Part shown: positions 33,963 to 43,054 of the stretch, piece by piece
Position numbering within the stretch: position 1 is the stretch's first letter
Layout: every line of letters starts with the position of its first letter
From: Amycolatopsis sp. FDAARGOS 1241
GTDB lineage: Bacteria > Actinomycetota > Actinomycetes > Mycobacteriales > Pseudonocardiaceae
Assembly: GCF_016889705.1 (NCBI RefSeq)
Contig: NZ_CP069526.1
Span: 5,518,001 to 5,582,000, forward strand
Length of the DNA stretch: 64,000 bases
Direction: 5' to 3'
Made by a program: the position numbers and the translations under genes
Notes under the pieces: model-generated
Databases searched by the model: none
The model's input: only the letters and a program-made list of their open reading frames with translations
Told to the model about the DNA's origin: nothing

Positions 33963-34705
33963 CGGAACCGCGCCACGGCCGCCTGCGCCGCCGGTCCGGT
34001 CGCGGACGAGGCCTGCGCCCAGGACTCGAACTCCAGCGTCGCGGCGAAGTCCCCGGTCCGGGCGAGCCCGACCGCCTTCTTGATGTCGCGCACCAGCGCT
34101 GGATCCGTGGCGGCCCAGCGGTCGGCGTAGGCCGTCGCGACGGCCAGCGGGTCGTCCGCCAGCTCCAGCGCGACCCCGGCCCGCACGGCCGCGTCGCCGT
34201 CGAGCGCTCCCCCGTCGAGCAGCAGCGCCAGCGCCCGCTGCGCGCCGAGCACGTCGACGAGGAACCACGTGCAGCCACCGCCGGGGTGCAACCCGATCCG
34301 CGCGAACGTGGCGGCGAACGACGCCCGCGGTCCGGCGATGCGGACGTCGCACGCCAGCGCGAGGTTCAGCCCCGCACCGACCGCGGCGCCCTGCACCGCG
34401 GCGACGGTCGGGATCGCCAGGTCGCGCAGGCGCAGGAAACTGTCGTAGACCGCGTGCAGATCACGGCGGAGGTCCGCGACCGCACGGCCCGTCTCCCCGA
34501 ACACGGCGGGCAGGTCCGCGCCGGCGCAGAACGCCTTGCCGGCACCGGTGACGACGAGCGCGCGGGCGTCCGAGTCGGCGGCCACGGCGGCGATCGCATC
34601 GGTGAGGTCCCGGCACATCTGCGCGTCGAGGCAGTTGCGGCGGTCGGGGTCGGCGAGGGTGAGCGTCCAGCGCCCATCTTTGTTCTCGAGATCGACTTTG
34701 CTCAT
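33959..34705 (-). CDS. Enoyl-CoA hydratase/isomerase family protein
   Basis: A 248-residue crotonase. DPDRRNCLDAQMCRDLTDAI, the first oxyanion block GKAFCAGADLP, and the second VQGAAVGAGLNLALACDVRIAG are clear. The usual catalytic Glu pair is only partly preserved (GLHPGGGCTWFLVDVLG), so it may be an isomerase or hydrolase rather than a hydratase. ATG 34705 overlaps the acyl-CoA dehydrogenase stop by 4 nt. It belongs to the beta-oxidation part of the 22-gene run. Confidence 0.9.
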   Translation of the reverse strand: MSKVDLENKDGRWTLTLADPDRRNCLDAQMCRDLTDAIAAVAADSDARALVVTGAGKAFCAGADLPAVFGETGRAVADLRRDLHAVYDSFLRLRDLAIPTVAAVQGAAVGAGLNLALACDVRIAGPRASFAATFARIGLHPGGGCTWFLVDVLGAQRALALLLDGGALDGDAAVRAGVALELADDPLAVATAYADRWAATDPALVRDIKKAVGLARTGDFAATLEFESWAQASSATGPAAQAAVARFR

Positions 34706-36861
34706 CGTGCGTCCTCCGCTCCGGAGAGGTCTTCGGTCACCCAGTCCCACACCGCGTCCGGGCCGAGCCGGGTGAGCCGCTCGCCCAGCAACCGCGCCCA
34801 GTGGCGTTCGCCGCCGAACTCGTCGCGCCACGACCAGAGCCGGCGGGTGGCCAGGTGCAGCGGGTGCTCGCGGGTCACGCCCATGGCGCCGTGCAGCTGG
34901 TGCGCGCCGCGGGCGACCTCGGTGGCCGCCTGTGCCGTGATCACCACGGCCGCCGCCACCCGGTCGAGGTCGCCGCTCGCCGCGACCGCCGACGCCACCG
35001 CGGTGCGCGCGAGCGTCAGCTGCGACTGCATCCGCGCGAGCGTCGCGCCGACGGCCTGGAACTTGATGAGCGGACGGCCGAACTGCTCCCGCACGGTCAC
35101 GTGCGCCACGGTGTGCGCGACGGCGGTTTCCAGTGCGCCGGCCGTCGCCGCGGCGTGCAGCAGCGCACCGGTCGCGGCGAGCGACTCCGGCACCTCGCCG
35201 ACCCGCTCGGCCGGGGAACGGTCGAACCGCACGGAATCACGCGGTTCGCCGGCCAGGTTGGCGCCGGGCTCGACGCCCACGCCGGGCGCGTCCGCCGCGA
35301 CCACGACCAGCACCTGCGTCCCGTCCGCGTCGCGGGCCGGGACGACGAACCGTTCGGCCGCGCGCGCCCAGCGCACGCGGCTCGCGGTGCCCGACAGCTC
35401 GGTGCCGGCCAGCACCAGCTCTTCCCCGGGGCGGGGCAGCACCACGGTCGCCGGTCCCGGGGGCACGGCGTGCCCGGCCGCCCCGAGCACGAGGCCGGCC
35501 CACGCCGTTTCCAGCAACGGCAGCGCGACGGCGTGCCGGCCGGCCGCTTCGGCGAACTCGGCCAGCTCCGCCAGGCCGCCACCGGATCCGCCGAGCTCCT
35601 CGGGAATGCCGACACCGGGCCAGCCCAGCTCGGTGACCGTGGCCCACACCGCCGGCAGGCTGCCGTCGGGATCACCGCCGTGGCCGCTCAGTACGTCGTC
35701 GGCGACCGCGCGCAGCCCGGACTCGTCGGCCGGTCGGCCCGCGGCGGCCGCCGAGCGGGCGATGATCGTGCGCAGCACCTCGGTGGTGCCGCCGCGGATC
35801 GTGAACCCGGGTGCGGCGAGCACGCCCTGCGCGAGCAACCCCACTTCGCCTTCCGCGAAGGGGTCGGGTTCGACGTCGAGGACCGCGCGGGCCAGCTCGT
35901 TGACGTCGCCTTCGAAGGTGGTGCCGAGATCCTTCAGCTCCGCGGCCTGCTGCACGGGCGCGGCGCCACCGTCGATGGCGATCGCCACCCGCCACGCCAG
36001 CTGCCGCAGCGTCGCCAGCCGCGCGAGCGCCTCGCCGATGCGCACCGCCGCGTCCGGGGCCGGCGTCGTGGTGTGGGCGACGACCGCGGCCAGCAGCGGG
36101 TACGTGCTCAGCACCCGTTCCATGCCGCCGCGTTCGAAGGCGAGCTGCTCGGTGACCTGCTGCCAGCCGTTGCCCGGCTCGCCGAGCACGTGGTCGGCCG
36201 GCACGAAGACGTCGTCGAACACGACCTCGTTGAAGTGGTGGTCGCCGCGCAGGTCGAAGATCGGCCGGATGTCGACGCCCTCGGAGGTGAGGTCGACGAT
36301 GAACTCGGTGAGCCCCTCGTGCTTCGAGCCGCTCGCGTCGGTGCGCGCCAGCACGTACGCGTGGGTCGCGCGGTGGGCGTGGCTGGTCCAGATCTTGCGC
36401 CCGCGCACCCGCCAGCCACCGGGCACCGGCCCGGCCACGGTGTGCACGGAAGCCAGGTCCGAGCCCGACTCCGTCTCGCTCATGCCCAGGCAGAACGACA
36501 CATCACCCCGGATGATGAGCGGCAGGTAGGTCTTCTGCAGTTCGGGTGAGCCGTACCGGAGGATGGCCGGGCCGATCTGCCGGTCGCCCATCCAGTGCGC
36601 GGCGACCGGCGCGCCCGCGCGCAGCAGCTCCTCGGTGACCACGAGCCGAGCGAGGTTGGAGCGGCCTGCACCACCGAACTCGGCGGGCCAGGTCATGCCG
36701 ACCCAGCCGCGGGCGGCGAGCTCCCGGCTGAATTCCGGGTCGTACCCGCGCAGCCACGCGTCGCACCGGGGCGTGAACGCGCCTTGTTCCTGGCGTTCCC
36801 GGGCAAATGCCCGCACCTGCGCCCGCAGTGCGGTCAGGTCCGTCGTCGGGTCCTCGGTCAT
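34702..36861 (-). CDS. Fused two-domain acyl-CoA dehydrogenase (FadE34-like architecture)
   Basis: A 719-residue protein with two acyl-CoA dehydrogenase units in tandem. Residues 1 to about 375 hold WPAEFGGAGRS, CLGMSETESGSDLAS, WTSHAHRATHAYVLART and a RGGTTEVLRTIIARSAAAAGR end. Residues about 385-719 hold a second, more diverged unit with LGWPGVGIPEELGGSGGGLAELAEFAEAAGR and HVTVREQFGRPLIKFQAVGATLARMQ. Single-chain fusions of this kind are known in actinobacterial sterol side-chain degradation (FadE34/ChsE3), where they replace the alpha2-beta2 enzymes acting on bulky substrates. That hints at a bulky acyl-CoA here. It overlaps ipdB-like and crotonase genes by 4 nt. Confidence 0.9.
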   Translation of the reverse strand: MTEDPTTDLTALRAQVRAFARERQEQGAFTPRCDAWLRGYDPEFSRELAARGWVGMTWPAEFGGAGRSNLARLVVTEELLRAGAPVAAHWMGDRQIGPAILRYGSPELQKTYLPLIIRGDVSFCLGMSETESGSDLASVHTVAGPVPGGWRVRGRKIWTSHAHRATHAYVLARTDASGSKHEGLTEFIVDLTSEGVDIRPIFDLRGDHHFNEVVFDDVFVPADHVLGEPGNGWQQVTEQLAFERGGMERVLSTYPLLAAVVAHTTTPAPDAAVRIGEALARLATLRQLAWRVAIAIDGGAAPVQQAAELKDLGTTFEGDVNELARAVLDVEPDPFAEGEVGLLAQGVLAAPGFTIRGGTTEVLRTIIARSAAAAGRPADESGLRAVADDVLSGHGGDPDGSLPAVWATVTELGWPGVGIPEELGGSGGGLAELAEFAEAAGRHAVALPLLETAWAGLVLGAAGHAVPPGPATVVLPRPGEELVLAGTELSGTASRVRWARAAERFVVPARDADGTQVLVVVAADAPGVGVEPGANLAGEPRDSVRFDRSPAERVGEVPESLAATGALLHAAATAGALETAVAHTVAHVTVREQFGRPLIKFQAVGATLARMQSQLTLARTAVASAVAASGDLDRVAAAVVITAQAATEVARGAHQLHGAMGVTREHPLHLATRRLWSWRDEFGGERHWARLLGERLTRLGPDAVWDWVTEDLSGAEDAR

Positions 36862-37616
36862 CGCAGCACCTCCACTTCCGCGTGCGCCCGGCGCGCCACC
36901 GCGTACCCACGCTCTGCAGCCTCCGCCAGAACCCCCGCTGCCGCACGGCGGTCCTCCGGAGACACGCCGGCGCGCGGCTGCGGTGCGGAGACGTCGACGC
37001 CGAGCCCGCGCATGTGGGCCGTGAAGGCTTCGGCGCCGGGCACGTCCGCGGCCAGCTCTTCGAGCTGCGGTTCGACGCCCAGCCGGACGCTGCCCCAGCG
37101 GGTGTGCAGCCGGACGAGCGACCTCGCGCCGGGCGCGGCGGTCACCTGCTCGACGCGGTTCTGGATGCGGCGGAGATCACTGCCGCCGTGCAGCCACACG
37201 AGCTCCCGCGCGGCCGCGGCGACGTCCGGCGCGCCGCCGCCCCCGGGCAGCCGCACCGCGGGCCGGTCCCGGGCGCCGAGGAAGGAGGAGTTGACGCGGC
37301 CGAGGACGTCGACGTTGCTCGCGTCCAGCACGACGCGGTCGAACCGGCGGGCCATCCCCAGCAGCACGTCGGACGTGGTGGCGCGCCAGCCGAGCGCGTC
37401 GGCGTAGGCCGGGTAGTCGGTGGTGCTCGTCGGCACGGCCGCGCCGGCGTCCCAGCACCCGGCGCCCGCTTCGAAGACCTGCACGAACTGCTCGCCGTCG
37501 AGCGCGTGGGCGAGCCGGCCGGCGAGCACGGGCCAGTGGAAGCCCGTGAAGACCCAGCCGCCGCGGCGGAACTCGCGGGCGGCGCGAACGAGGAAGTCGA
37601 CGGTCGGCGTGCTCAC
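36858..37616 (-). CDS. CoA-transferase beta subunit, IpdB-like
   Basis: A 252-residue protein of the class I CoA-transferase beta-subunit fold: FLVRAAREFRRGGWVFTGFHWPVLAGRLAHALDG, FDRVVLDASNVDVLGRVNSSFLG and RLPGGGGAPDVAAAARELVWLH. The arrangement resembles IpdB, half of the IpdAB enzyme that opens the last ring in actinobacterial steroid degradation by a retro-Claisen reaction rather than by CoA transfer. The start is GTG at 37616, overlapping the alpha-subunit stop by 4 nt. The typical glutamate-containing S-E-N-G motif of true transferases is not evident, supporting an IpdB-like role, but this is inference. Confidence 0.83.
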   Translation of the reverse strand: MSTPTVDFLVRAAREFRRGGWVFTGFHWPVLAGRLAHALDGEQFVQVFEAGAGCWDAGAAVPTSTTDYPAYADALGWRATTSDVLLGMARRFDRVVLDASNVDVLGRVNSSFLGARDRPAVRLPGGGGAPDVAAAARELVWLHGGSDLRRIQNRVEQVTAAPGARSLVRLHTRWGSVRLGVEPQLEELAADVPGAEAFTAHMRGLGVDVSAPQPRAGVSPEDRRAAAGVLAEAAERGYAVARRAHAEVEVLR

Positions 37617-38431
37617 GAAACCACCTCCGCGGCGAGGACTTCGCCGGCCAGCCACTGCCGGAACCCTTCCGGCGTGCGCGAAAGCTCGGCGTAGCGTTCG
37701 TAGGCCGCGACATCCCGGTCGTAGCGGCCGATGGTGCCGTCGGGCGCGACTGCGCCGGGCAGGTGCACGAACGCGTCGACGAGCAGCCCGGGGATCGTCA
37801 CGCCCCGCGCCCGCACCTGTTCGCCAGGCACGACGTCCTCGGCGACGAGCACCACGCGCTCGGCCGCCTGGGCAGCCAGCAGTACCTCACCCAGGGGCCC
37901 GCGGATGTGCCCGTTGCCCTGCTCGTCGACCACGTCGACGTGGACGAAGGCGACGTCGGGCCGCTCGGCGCGCACCACCGTGGTGCTCCCGAACGGACTG
38001 TCCACAGTGGCCAACAGCCCGCCGGTCCAGTCGTCGTCGCGGTAGCCGGTGCCGGGCAGGCCCGTGACCGGCAGGAACGGCACGCCGTGCGCGCCGGCGG
38101 TCAGCGCGCTGCTGAACAGGCCGAGGCTCAGCTCGTGCAGCTCGACCGTGCCGGCGTCGGATTCGGCCAGGCGGCGGAAGTTCCACGCCGGCGCCGGTCC
38201 GACGGGACTCCAGCAGTGCCCGAACGTCGCCGACCGCAGCACCCCCGCGCCGAGCAGCTGGTCGAGCAGCAGCCCACCGGAGGCGATCACCGCGTCGAGG
38301 TCGTGCAAGCCCTGGCGGATCAGCTCGTGCCCGACGCAGAACAGCTGCGCGCCGAAATTGCCGAGGTACACGCGCGTGCCGGGCCGGACGTGGGTGCGCA
38401 CGGCATCGGCCAGTGAGGTCTGGTCCGTCAC
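37613..38431 (-). CDS. CoA-transferase alpha subunit, IpdA-like
   Basis: A 272-residue alpha subunit of the same enzyme. THVRPGTRVYLGNFGAQLFCVGHELIRQG, VIASGGLLLDQLLGAGVLRSATFG, GLPGTGYRDDDW, VFVHVDVVDEQGNGHIRGP-like text and VVPGEQVRARGVTIPG mark the class I CoA-transferase alpha fold. GTG 38431 overlaps the dehydrogenase stop by 4 nt and the beta subunit follows with the same overlap, ensuring equal synthesis. By analogy with IpdAB it could cleave the C-C bond of a cyclic 2-oxo-acyl-CoA; a plain CoA-transferase is the alternative. Confidence 0.83.
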   Translation of the reverse strand: MTDQTSLADAVRTHVRPGTRVYLGNFGAQLFCVGHELIRQGLHDLDAVIASGGLLLDQLLGAGVLRSATFGHCWSPVGPAPAWNFRRLAESDAGTVELHELSLGLFSSALTAGAHGVPFLPVTGLPGTGYRDDDWTGGLLATVDSPFGSTTVVRAERPDVAFVHVDVVDEQGNGHIRGPLGEVLLAAQAAERVVLVAEDVVPGEQVRARGVTIPGLLVDAFVHLPGAVAPDGTIGRYDRDVAAYERYAELSRTPEGFRQWLAGEVLAAEVVS

Positions 38432-39240
38432 CGGTAGGCCTCCGGCAGCATGTGCAGGCCCGCGCCGAGGTGCGCGCCGCCGTCGATCTGCAGCAGCTGG
38501 CCGGTCATCAGCGCGCCGGCGGGGCTGGCGAGGAAGGCGACCAGCTCGGCCACGTCGGCCGTGGGTGTCGGCTGTTGCATCGGCGTGGCCTTGTGCACGA
38601 GGTTGCCGAGCACGTGCTCGCTCGCCTCGTCGTTCAGCGCGTGGGTCAGCACGGTGCCGGGGCCGACGCAGTTGATGCGGATCCCGTCGGTGGCCCATTC
38701 GAGCGCGAGCGTGCGGGTCAGGCCGAGCACACCGGCGCGGGCGGCGATCGAGTGTGCCATGCCCATGCCGCCTCGCTCCACTCCGGACAGCGAGAGGTTC
38801 ACGACGCTCCCCCGTGTCCGCGCGAGGTAGGGGTGTGCGGCCTTGGTCAGGTGGAAGATGCTGGTGAGGTTGAGGTCCAGCACGGAGTTCCAGCCGTTGA
38901 CCGAGATGTCGAGCGCCTTGGCGAAGAACTGGCCGCCGGCGTTGTTCACCAGCAGCCCCAGCCCACGGCTTTGGCCGACCTCGGTCAGGGCCGCGGTGGC
39001 GGTTTCGGTGTCGCGGACGTCGCACACCCGGTGGTCGTAGCCGCCGGGGCCCTCGAGCAGGTCGCCGGTCTCCTTGAGGGAGTCCTCGTGGCGGCCGAGG
39101 CCGGTGACGTGGGCGCCGAGCTGCACGAGCCGCTGCGTGACGGCCCGGCCGATCCCGCTGCCGGCGCCGGTGACGAGCGCGGACAGGCCGTCGAGCGTGC
39201 CCTTCGCGAGCACGCGGGGTTCGGTGGTGGCTGCGGTCAT
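38428..39240 (-). CDS. SDR family oxidoreductase, DECR/PECR (enoyl-CoA reductase)-like
   Basis: A 270-residue SDR with TGAGSGIGRAV and NNAG motifs, but the usual Tyr-x3-Lys is replaced: the region reads MAHSIAARAGVLGLTRTLALEWA, with Ser and Arg at the Tyr and Lys positions. The same pattern (HSxAARAGV then LALEWA) occurs in 2,4-dienoyl-CoA reductases and peroxisomal trans-2-enoyl-CoA reductases, where the catalytic tyrosine comes from elsewhere. It probably reduces an enoyl- or dienoyl-CoA with NADPH. ATG 39240 and the stop both overlap neighbours by 4 nt. Confidence 0.83.
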   Translation of the reverse strand: MTAATTEPRVLAKGTLDGLSALVTGAGSGIGRAVTQRLVQLGAHVTGLGRHEDSLKETGDLLEGPGGYDHRVCDVRDTETATAALTEVGQSRGLGLLVNNAGGQFFAKALDISVNGWNSVLDLNLTSIFHLTKAAHPYLARTRGSVVNLSLSGVERGGMGMAHSIAARAGVLGLTRTLALEWATDGIRINCVGPGTVLTHALNDEASEHVLGNLVHKATPMQQPTPTADVAELVAFLASPAGALMTGQLLQIDGGAHLGAGLHMLPEAYR

Positions 39241-40346
39241 CGCGCTGTCTCCTCGGATTTCGCGGTGGCGCGCTCGGGACGCGCCGGGGCGGGCCGGCGG
39301 TGCGGCCGGTGCCCGGAGAACGAGACGGGGTACTGCGGCACGGCTTCGCCACCGGGTTCGCGGGCGACGACCGCCCCCGGCCGCTCCGCCACCGTCGCGG
39401 CGAGCGCAGCGACGGGGTCACGCACGGCCCCGGCCGGGATGCCGAGCTCACGCAGGCGTTCGTCGACCTCGGCGACGGTGTGGCGGCGGGTCCACGTCTC
39501 GACGGCCGCGTCGAACGTCGCGCGGTCGGCGATCCGTTGCGGTGCGGGGGCGTCCGGGGTGTCCGGGCCACCCACCAGTGGACGCAGCAGCGCCCAGTGC
39601 TTGTCGAGCCCGGCGTACACGTAGCAGTGGCCGTCGCGGCATTCGTACACATTGGACGGTGCCGTGGCGGCGTCGCGGTTGCCCTGCCCGGCGGTGAAGG
39701 TCCCCTCGTCGGCGGCCAGCAGCGACGCCGGACCGGTGAGCGAGGCCATCGCGACCTCGATCATCGGCACGTCGATCTCCAGCGCCGGCGCTCGCCGCGG
39801 GTCGAGCAAGGCCATCGCGGTCGCCATCGCGGCGTGCAGGCCGCTGAACACGTCGGTCGGGTAGCCGGCCGCGATGCTCGGCCGGCGCTGTTCATCCGCG
39901 TTCAGCACGGCGAACCCGCTCACCGCCTGGGCGATCGAATCGAAGCACGTGCGCGGGTCGCCGGCGCCGTAGGCGCTGACGACGGTGACCACCAGCCCCG
40001 GGTGCTCCGCGTGCAGCGCCGCCGCGTCCAGCTGCAGCCGTTCCCGCGTGCGGCGGCCGAAGTTGAGCACGACGGCGTCGGCGCCGGCCAGCAGCTCGTC
40101 GAGCCGCGCCCGGTCGCCGGGGTCGCGCAGGTCGAGCGCGACCGCCGTCTTGTTCGTGTTGTACGCGCGGAAGTAGCTGCTCCCGAAGCGGCTGCCGGCC
40201 AGCGCCCGCGACGGATCACCGCCCGGCGGCTCGACCTTGACGACCTCGGCGCCGTAGTCGGCGAGCACCTGCCCGCACACCGCGCCCGCGATGTACTGGC
40301 TCAGGTCCACGATCCGCCTGCCGCGCAAGGGCTGCGGAGCGCTCAC
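39237..40346 (-). CDS. CaiB/BaiF family (class III) CoA-transferase
   Basis: A 369-residue CoA-transferase. The N-terminus RIVDLSQYIAGAVCGQVLADYGAEVVKVEPPGGDPSR, then NTNKTAVALDLRDPGDRARLDELLAGADAVV, and the catalytic-aspartate region IAAGYPTDVFSGLHAAMATAMAL are diagnostic of the family (formyl-CoA transferase, CaiB, BaiF). It moves CoA between carboxylates without ATP and could activate the incoming acid or recycle CoA from a product. The C-terminal 25 residues are Arg/Pro-rich. The start is GTG at 40346, overlapping the 3-hydroxyacyl-CoA dehydrogenase stop. Confidence 0.92.
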   Translation of the reverse strand: MSAPQPLRGRRIVDLSQYIAGAVCGQVLADYGAEVVKVEPPGGDPSRALAGSRFGSSYFRAYNTNKTAVALDLRDPGDRARLDELLAGADAVVLNFGRRTRERLQLDAAALHAEHPGLVVTVVSAYGAGDPRTCFDSIAQAVSGFAVLNADEQRRPSIAAGYPTDVFSGLHAAMATAMALLDPRRAPALEIDVPMIEVAMASLTGPASLLAADEGTFTAGQGNRDAATAPSNVYECRDGHCYVYAGLDKHWALLRPLVGGPDTPDAPAPQRIADRATFDAAVETWTRRHTVAEVDERLRELGIPAGAVRDPVAALAATVAERPGAVVAREPGGEAVPQYPVSFSGHRPHRRPAPARPERATAKSEETAR

Positions 40347-41836
40347 CGCCGCGCTCCCGCCGCCTGCCGGCGCAGCAGCTGCGCCGGCCGGTAGCGCGGG
40401 TCGCCGGTAAGCTCGGCCATCGACCGCAACGCTTCGTACACCGCGGGGGCGCCGGCGAGTTCGAGTGTTTCGAACGGGCCGCGCGGGTGGTTCATGCCGA
40501 GCGTCAGGGCGACGTCGACGTCGCCTGCCACGGCCGTGCCCTCCTCGACCAGCCCGGCGGCTTCGTTGACCATGCAGTACGCGAGCCGGTCGACGACGAG
40601 CCCGGGCAGCGCCGGGACCTCGACCGAGGCGGCCCCGACCGCGTCCGCGACCGCGGTGACCGCGGGCGTCGGCGCCACCTTCGCCACGTCGTCGCGCACG
40701 ATCTCGGCGAACAGGTCTCCGGCGGGCGCGCGGTGCAGCCGCAACCAGCCCACGCCGGCCGGCAGCACGTCGAGCCAGCGCCCGTCGGAGCTGTCCACCA
40801 CGACCTCACCCGACCCGGCGAGCTTCCGCACCGCGGCGATGTCGCCCTCACCCGGCCCGCCGTGGCAGCGGTACAGCGTGATCACGCGCCCGCCGGTCGT
40901 GGCCGGCAGCTCGAACGCCGTGGCGTCCGGGCCGGCGGCGATGATCTGCACGCCGGCACCGTCCGAACCGGGTTCGCGCCGCAGCCGGGCGATCGCGGCG
41001 CGCGGCTTTTCCGTGGTGTAGTCGTAGAACCCGCGCCCGGCGGCGCGGCCGGTGAAGCCGCTGCGCACGAGCGAACGCGCGAGCGGGATCGGCCGGTAGC
41101 GCGGGTCGGCGAACTCGCGCAGCGCCGTCTCCGACGAGCCGAGGTGCGTGTGCAGGCCGGTGAAGTCCAGCAGCGTCAACGGTCCCATCGGATGACCGAG
41201 CCCGCCGGACGCGGCCGCGTCGACCGCGCCGGCCGGCACGCCCTGCGTCACGAGCAGCTGTGCTTCGTAGTACAGCGGCCGGCACACGCGGTTGACGATG
41301 AAGTTCGGCGAATCCCGGCACACCACGGCGGTCTTGCCGAGCGCCTCCGCGAGTTCGCGTGCCCGCCGCACCACCGCGGCGCTCGTGCCGCCGCCGGCGA
41401 TCACCTCGACGAGCCGCATCTTGGTGGCGGGGTTGAAGAAGTGCATCCCGACGACCCGCTCCGGGTCGCCGAACGCCTTGCCCATCTCCCCCACGCTCAG
41501 CGACGACGTGTTCGACGCGACCACCAGGTCGGCCCGCCCCAGCGCGGCGACCTCGGCGAGCAGTTCCCGTTTCACGGCCAGGTTCTCCACGACCGCTTCC
41601 AGGAACACGTCCGCGTCCGGCACCGCCTCGGCGAGGGTCGCGGCCGCAATCGCCGACACCCGCTCGCCCGCCGATTCGGCTTCGGCCCGGATCTTCGCCA
41701 GCCCCGACTCGGTCAGCTCCGGCGAGACGTCGACGACGCTCACCGTCGCCCCGGCCTGGTCGAAGACCCGGCTGATGTCGCGGCCCATCGGCCCGAGGCC
41801 CGCGACGACGACCTTCACCCCGGCGAGGTCGCTCAC
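40343..41836 (-). CDS. 3-hydroxyacyl-CoA dehydrogenase with duplicated C-terminal domain
   Basis: A 497-residue enzyme. VVVAGLGPMGRDISRVFDQAGATVSVVD is the NAD fold; ASNTSSLSVGEM and VGMHFFNPATKMRLVEVI with the catalytic His, and DSPNFIVNRVCRPLYYEAQLL form the first C-terminal domain. Near the end, LPGLVVDRLAYCMVNEAAGLVEEGTA and MNHPRGPFETLE repeat that domain, as in PaaH/FadB2-type fusions. It oxidises S-3-hydroxyacyl-CoA to 3-ketoacyl-CoA. The start is GTG at 41836, overlapping the thiolase stop. Confidence 0.93.
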   Translation of the reverse strand: MSDLAGVKVVVAGLGPMGRDISRVFDQAGATVSVVDVSPELTESGLAKIRAEAESAGERVSAIAAATLAEAVPDADVFLEAVVENLAVKRELLAEVAALGRADLVVASNTSSLSVGEMGKAFGDPERVVGMHFFNPATKMRLVEVIAGGGTSAAVVRRARELAEALGKTAVVCRDSPNFIVNRVCRPLYYEAQLLVTQGVPAGAVDAAASGGLGHPMGPLTLLDFTGLHTHLGSSETALREFADPRYRPIPLARSLVRSGFTGRAAGRGFYDYTTEKPRAAIARLRREPGSDGAGVQIIAAGPDATAFELPATTGGRVITLYRCHGGPGEGDIAAVRKLAGSGEVVVDSSDGRWLDVLPAGVGWLRLHRAPAGDLFAEIVRDDVAKVAPTPAVTAVADAVGAASVEVPALPGLVVDRLAYCMVNEAAGLVEEGTAVAGDVDVALTLGMNHPRGPFETLELAGAPAVYEALRSMAELTGDPRYRPAQLLRRQAAGARR

Positions 41837-43011
41837 GCCGCCACCGCCTCGATCACCGCGGCCACACCCATGCCGCCGCCGACGCACAGGCTCGCCACAC
41901 CCAGCCGCGCGCCGCGGCGTTCCAGCTCGGCCAGCAGCGTGACCACGAGCCGCAGCCCGCTCTGCCCGGTCGGGTGCCCGAGCGCGATCCCGCCGCCGTT
42001 GACGTTCACGCGGTCCTCGTCGAGCTTGAGCTCCCGCACGTTCTGCACGATCTGCGCGGCGAACGCCTCGTTGATCTCGAACAGGTCGATGTCGCTCGTG
42101 GCCAGTCCGGCCGACGCGAGCGCGGCCGGGATCGCCGCCGTGGGGCCGATCCCCATCATGCTCGGGTCCACCCCGACCGCGGCGAAGGACAGGATCCGCG
42201 CCCGCGGTGTCAACCCGTGCCGTTCGACCGCCTCACCACCGGCGACGACGATGCCCGCCGCGCCGTCGGCCATCTGGCTCGAGTTGCCGGCGGTCACCGT
42301 GCCGTCCTGCTGGAACGACGCACGCAGCTTCGCCAGCCGCTCGAGGCTGGTGTCGCGCCGGTAGGTCTCGTCCGTTGCGAGCGAACCGTGCTCGCTCTCG
42401 ACCGCCACGACCTGGCTGTCGAACCGGCCCTCGTCCCAGGCCGCCATCACGCGCGCGTGGCTGCGCGCCGACCACTCGTCCTGCGCGGCACGGGAGATCC
42501 CGAACTCGCGGGAGACCTTCTCCGCGGTCTGGCCCATGTTCATGCCGCAGATCGGGTCGGTGCCCCCGTCGCGCCAGCCGTCGGCGAGGGTGATGTCGCC
42601 GCGGCGCGTGCCTTCCCACCGCAGCGTGTACGGCGCGATGAACGGCATCGTGCTCATGCTCTCCACCGCGACGGCGAGCGCGACGTCGGCGCTGCCCGCG
42701 AGCACCGACTGGTGTGCCAGCTGCACCGCCTTCAGCCCCGAGGCACACGCCATGTTGACAGTCTGCGCCGGCACCCGCTGGGCCACGCCCGCGCGCAGCG
42801 CGACCTGGCGGCCCGGGTTCGGCCCGTTGCCCGCCTGGCGGCAGTTGCTCACCACGGCTTCGTCGACGGCATCGGCCGGCACCCCGGCCCGTTCCAGCGC
42901 CGCCGCGCCGGCGAGCCCGCCGAGCTCGACCGTGCGGACATCGCGCAACGCGCCGCCGTAGCGCCCGTTCGGCGTGCGGACGCCCCCCACCAGAAACGCT
43001 TCCCTGCTCAT
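41833..43011 (-). CDS. Thiolase (acetyl-CoA C-acyltransferase)
   Basis: A 392-residue thiolase with all catalytic motifs: NMACASGLKAVQ (nucleophilic Cys), FEINEAFAAQ, NGGGIALGHPTGQSG (His) and SLCVGGGMG (second Cys). It cleaves 3-ketoacyl-CoA with CoA to release acetyl- or propionyl-CoA. ATG 43011 lies 43 nt after the CoA-ligase stop, one of only three junctions in the run that do not overlap, so it may have a slightly different translation rate. Confidence 0.94.
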   Translation of the reverse strand: MSREAFLVGGVRTPNGRYGGALRDVRTVELGGLAGAAALERAGVPADAVDEAVVSNCRQAGNGPNPGRQVALRAGVAQRVPAQTVNMACASGLKAVQLAHQSVLAGSADVALAVAVESMSTMPFIAPYTLRWEGTRRGDITLADGWRDGGTDPICGMNMGQTAEKVSREFGISRAAQDEWSARSHARVMAAWDEGRFDSQVVAVESEHGSLATDETYRRDTSLERLAKLRASFQQDGTVTAGNSSQMADGAAGIVVAGGEAVERHGLTPRARILSFAAVGVDPSMMGIGPTAAIPAALASAGLATSDIDLFEINEAFAAQIVQNVRELKLDEDRVNVNGGGIALGHPTGQSGLRLVVTLLAELERRGARLGVASLCVGGGMGVAAVIEAVAA

Positions 43012-43054
43012 CTTCCGCCTCTCGTTGCTCGCGTGCGTCGGGAAAGTGCGTGCG

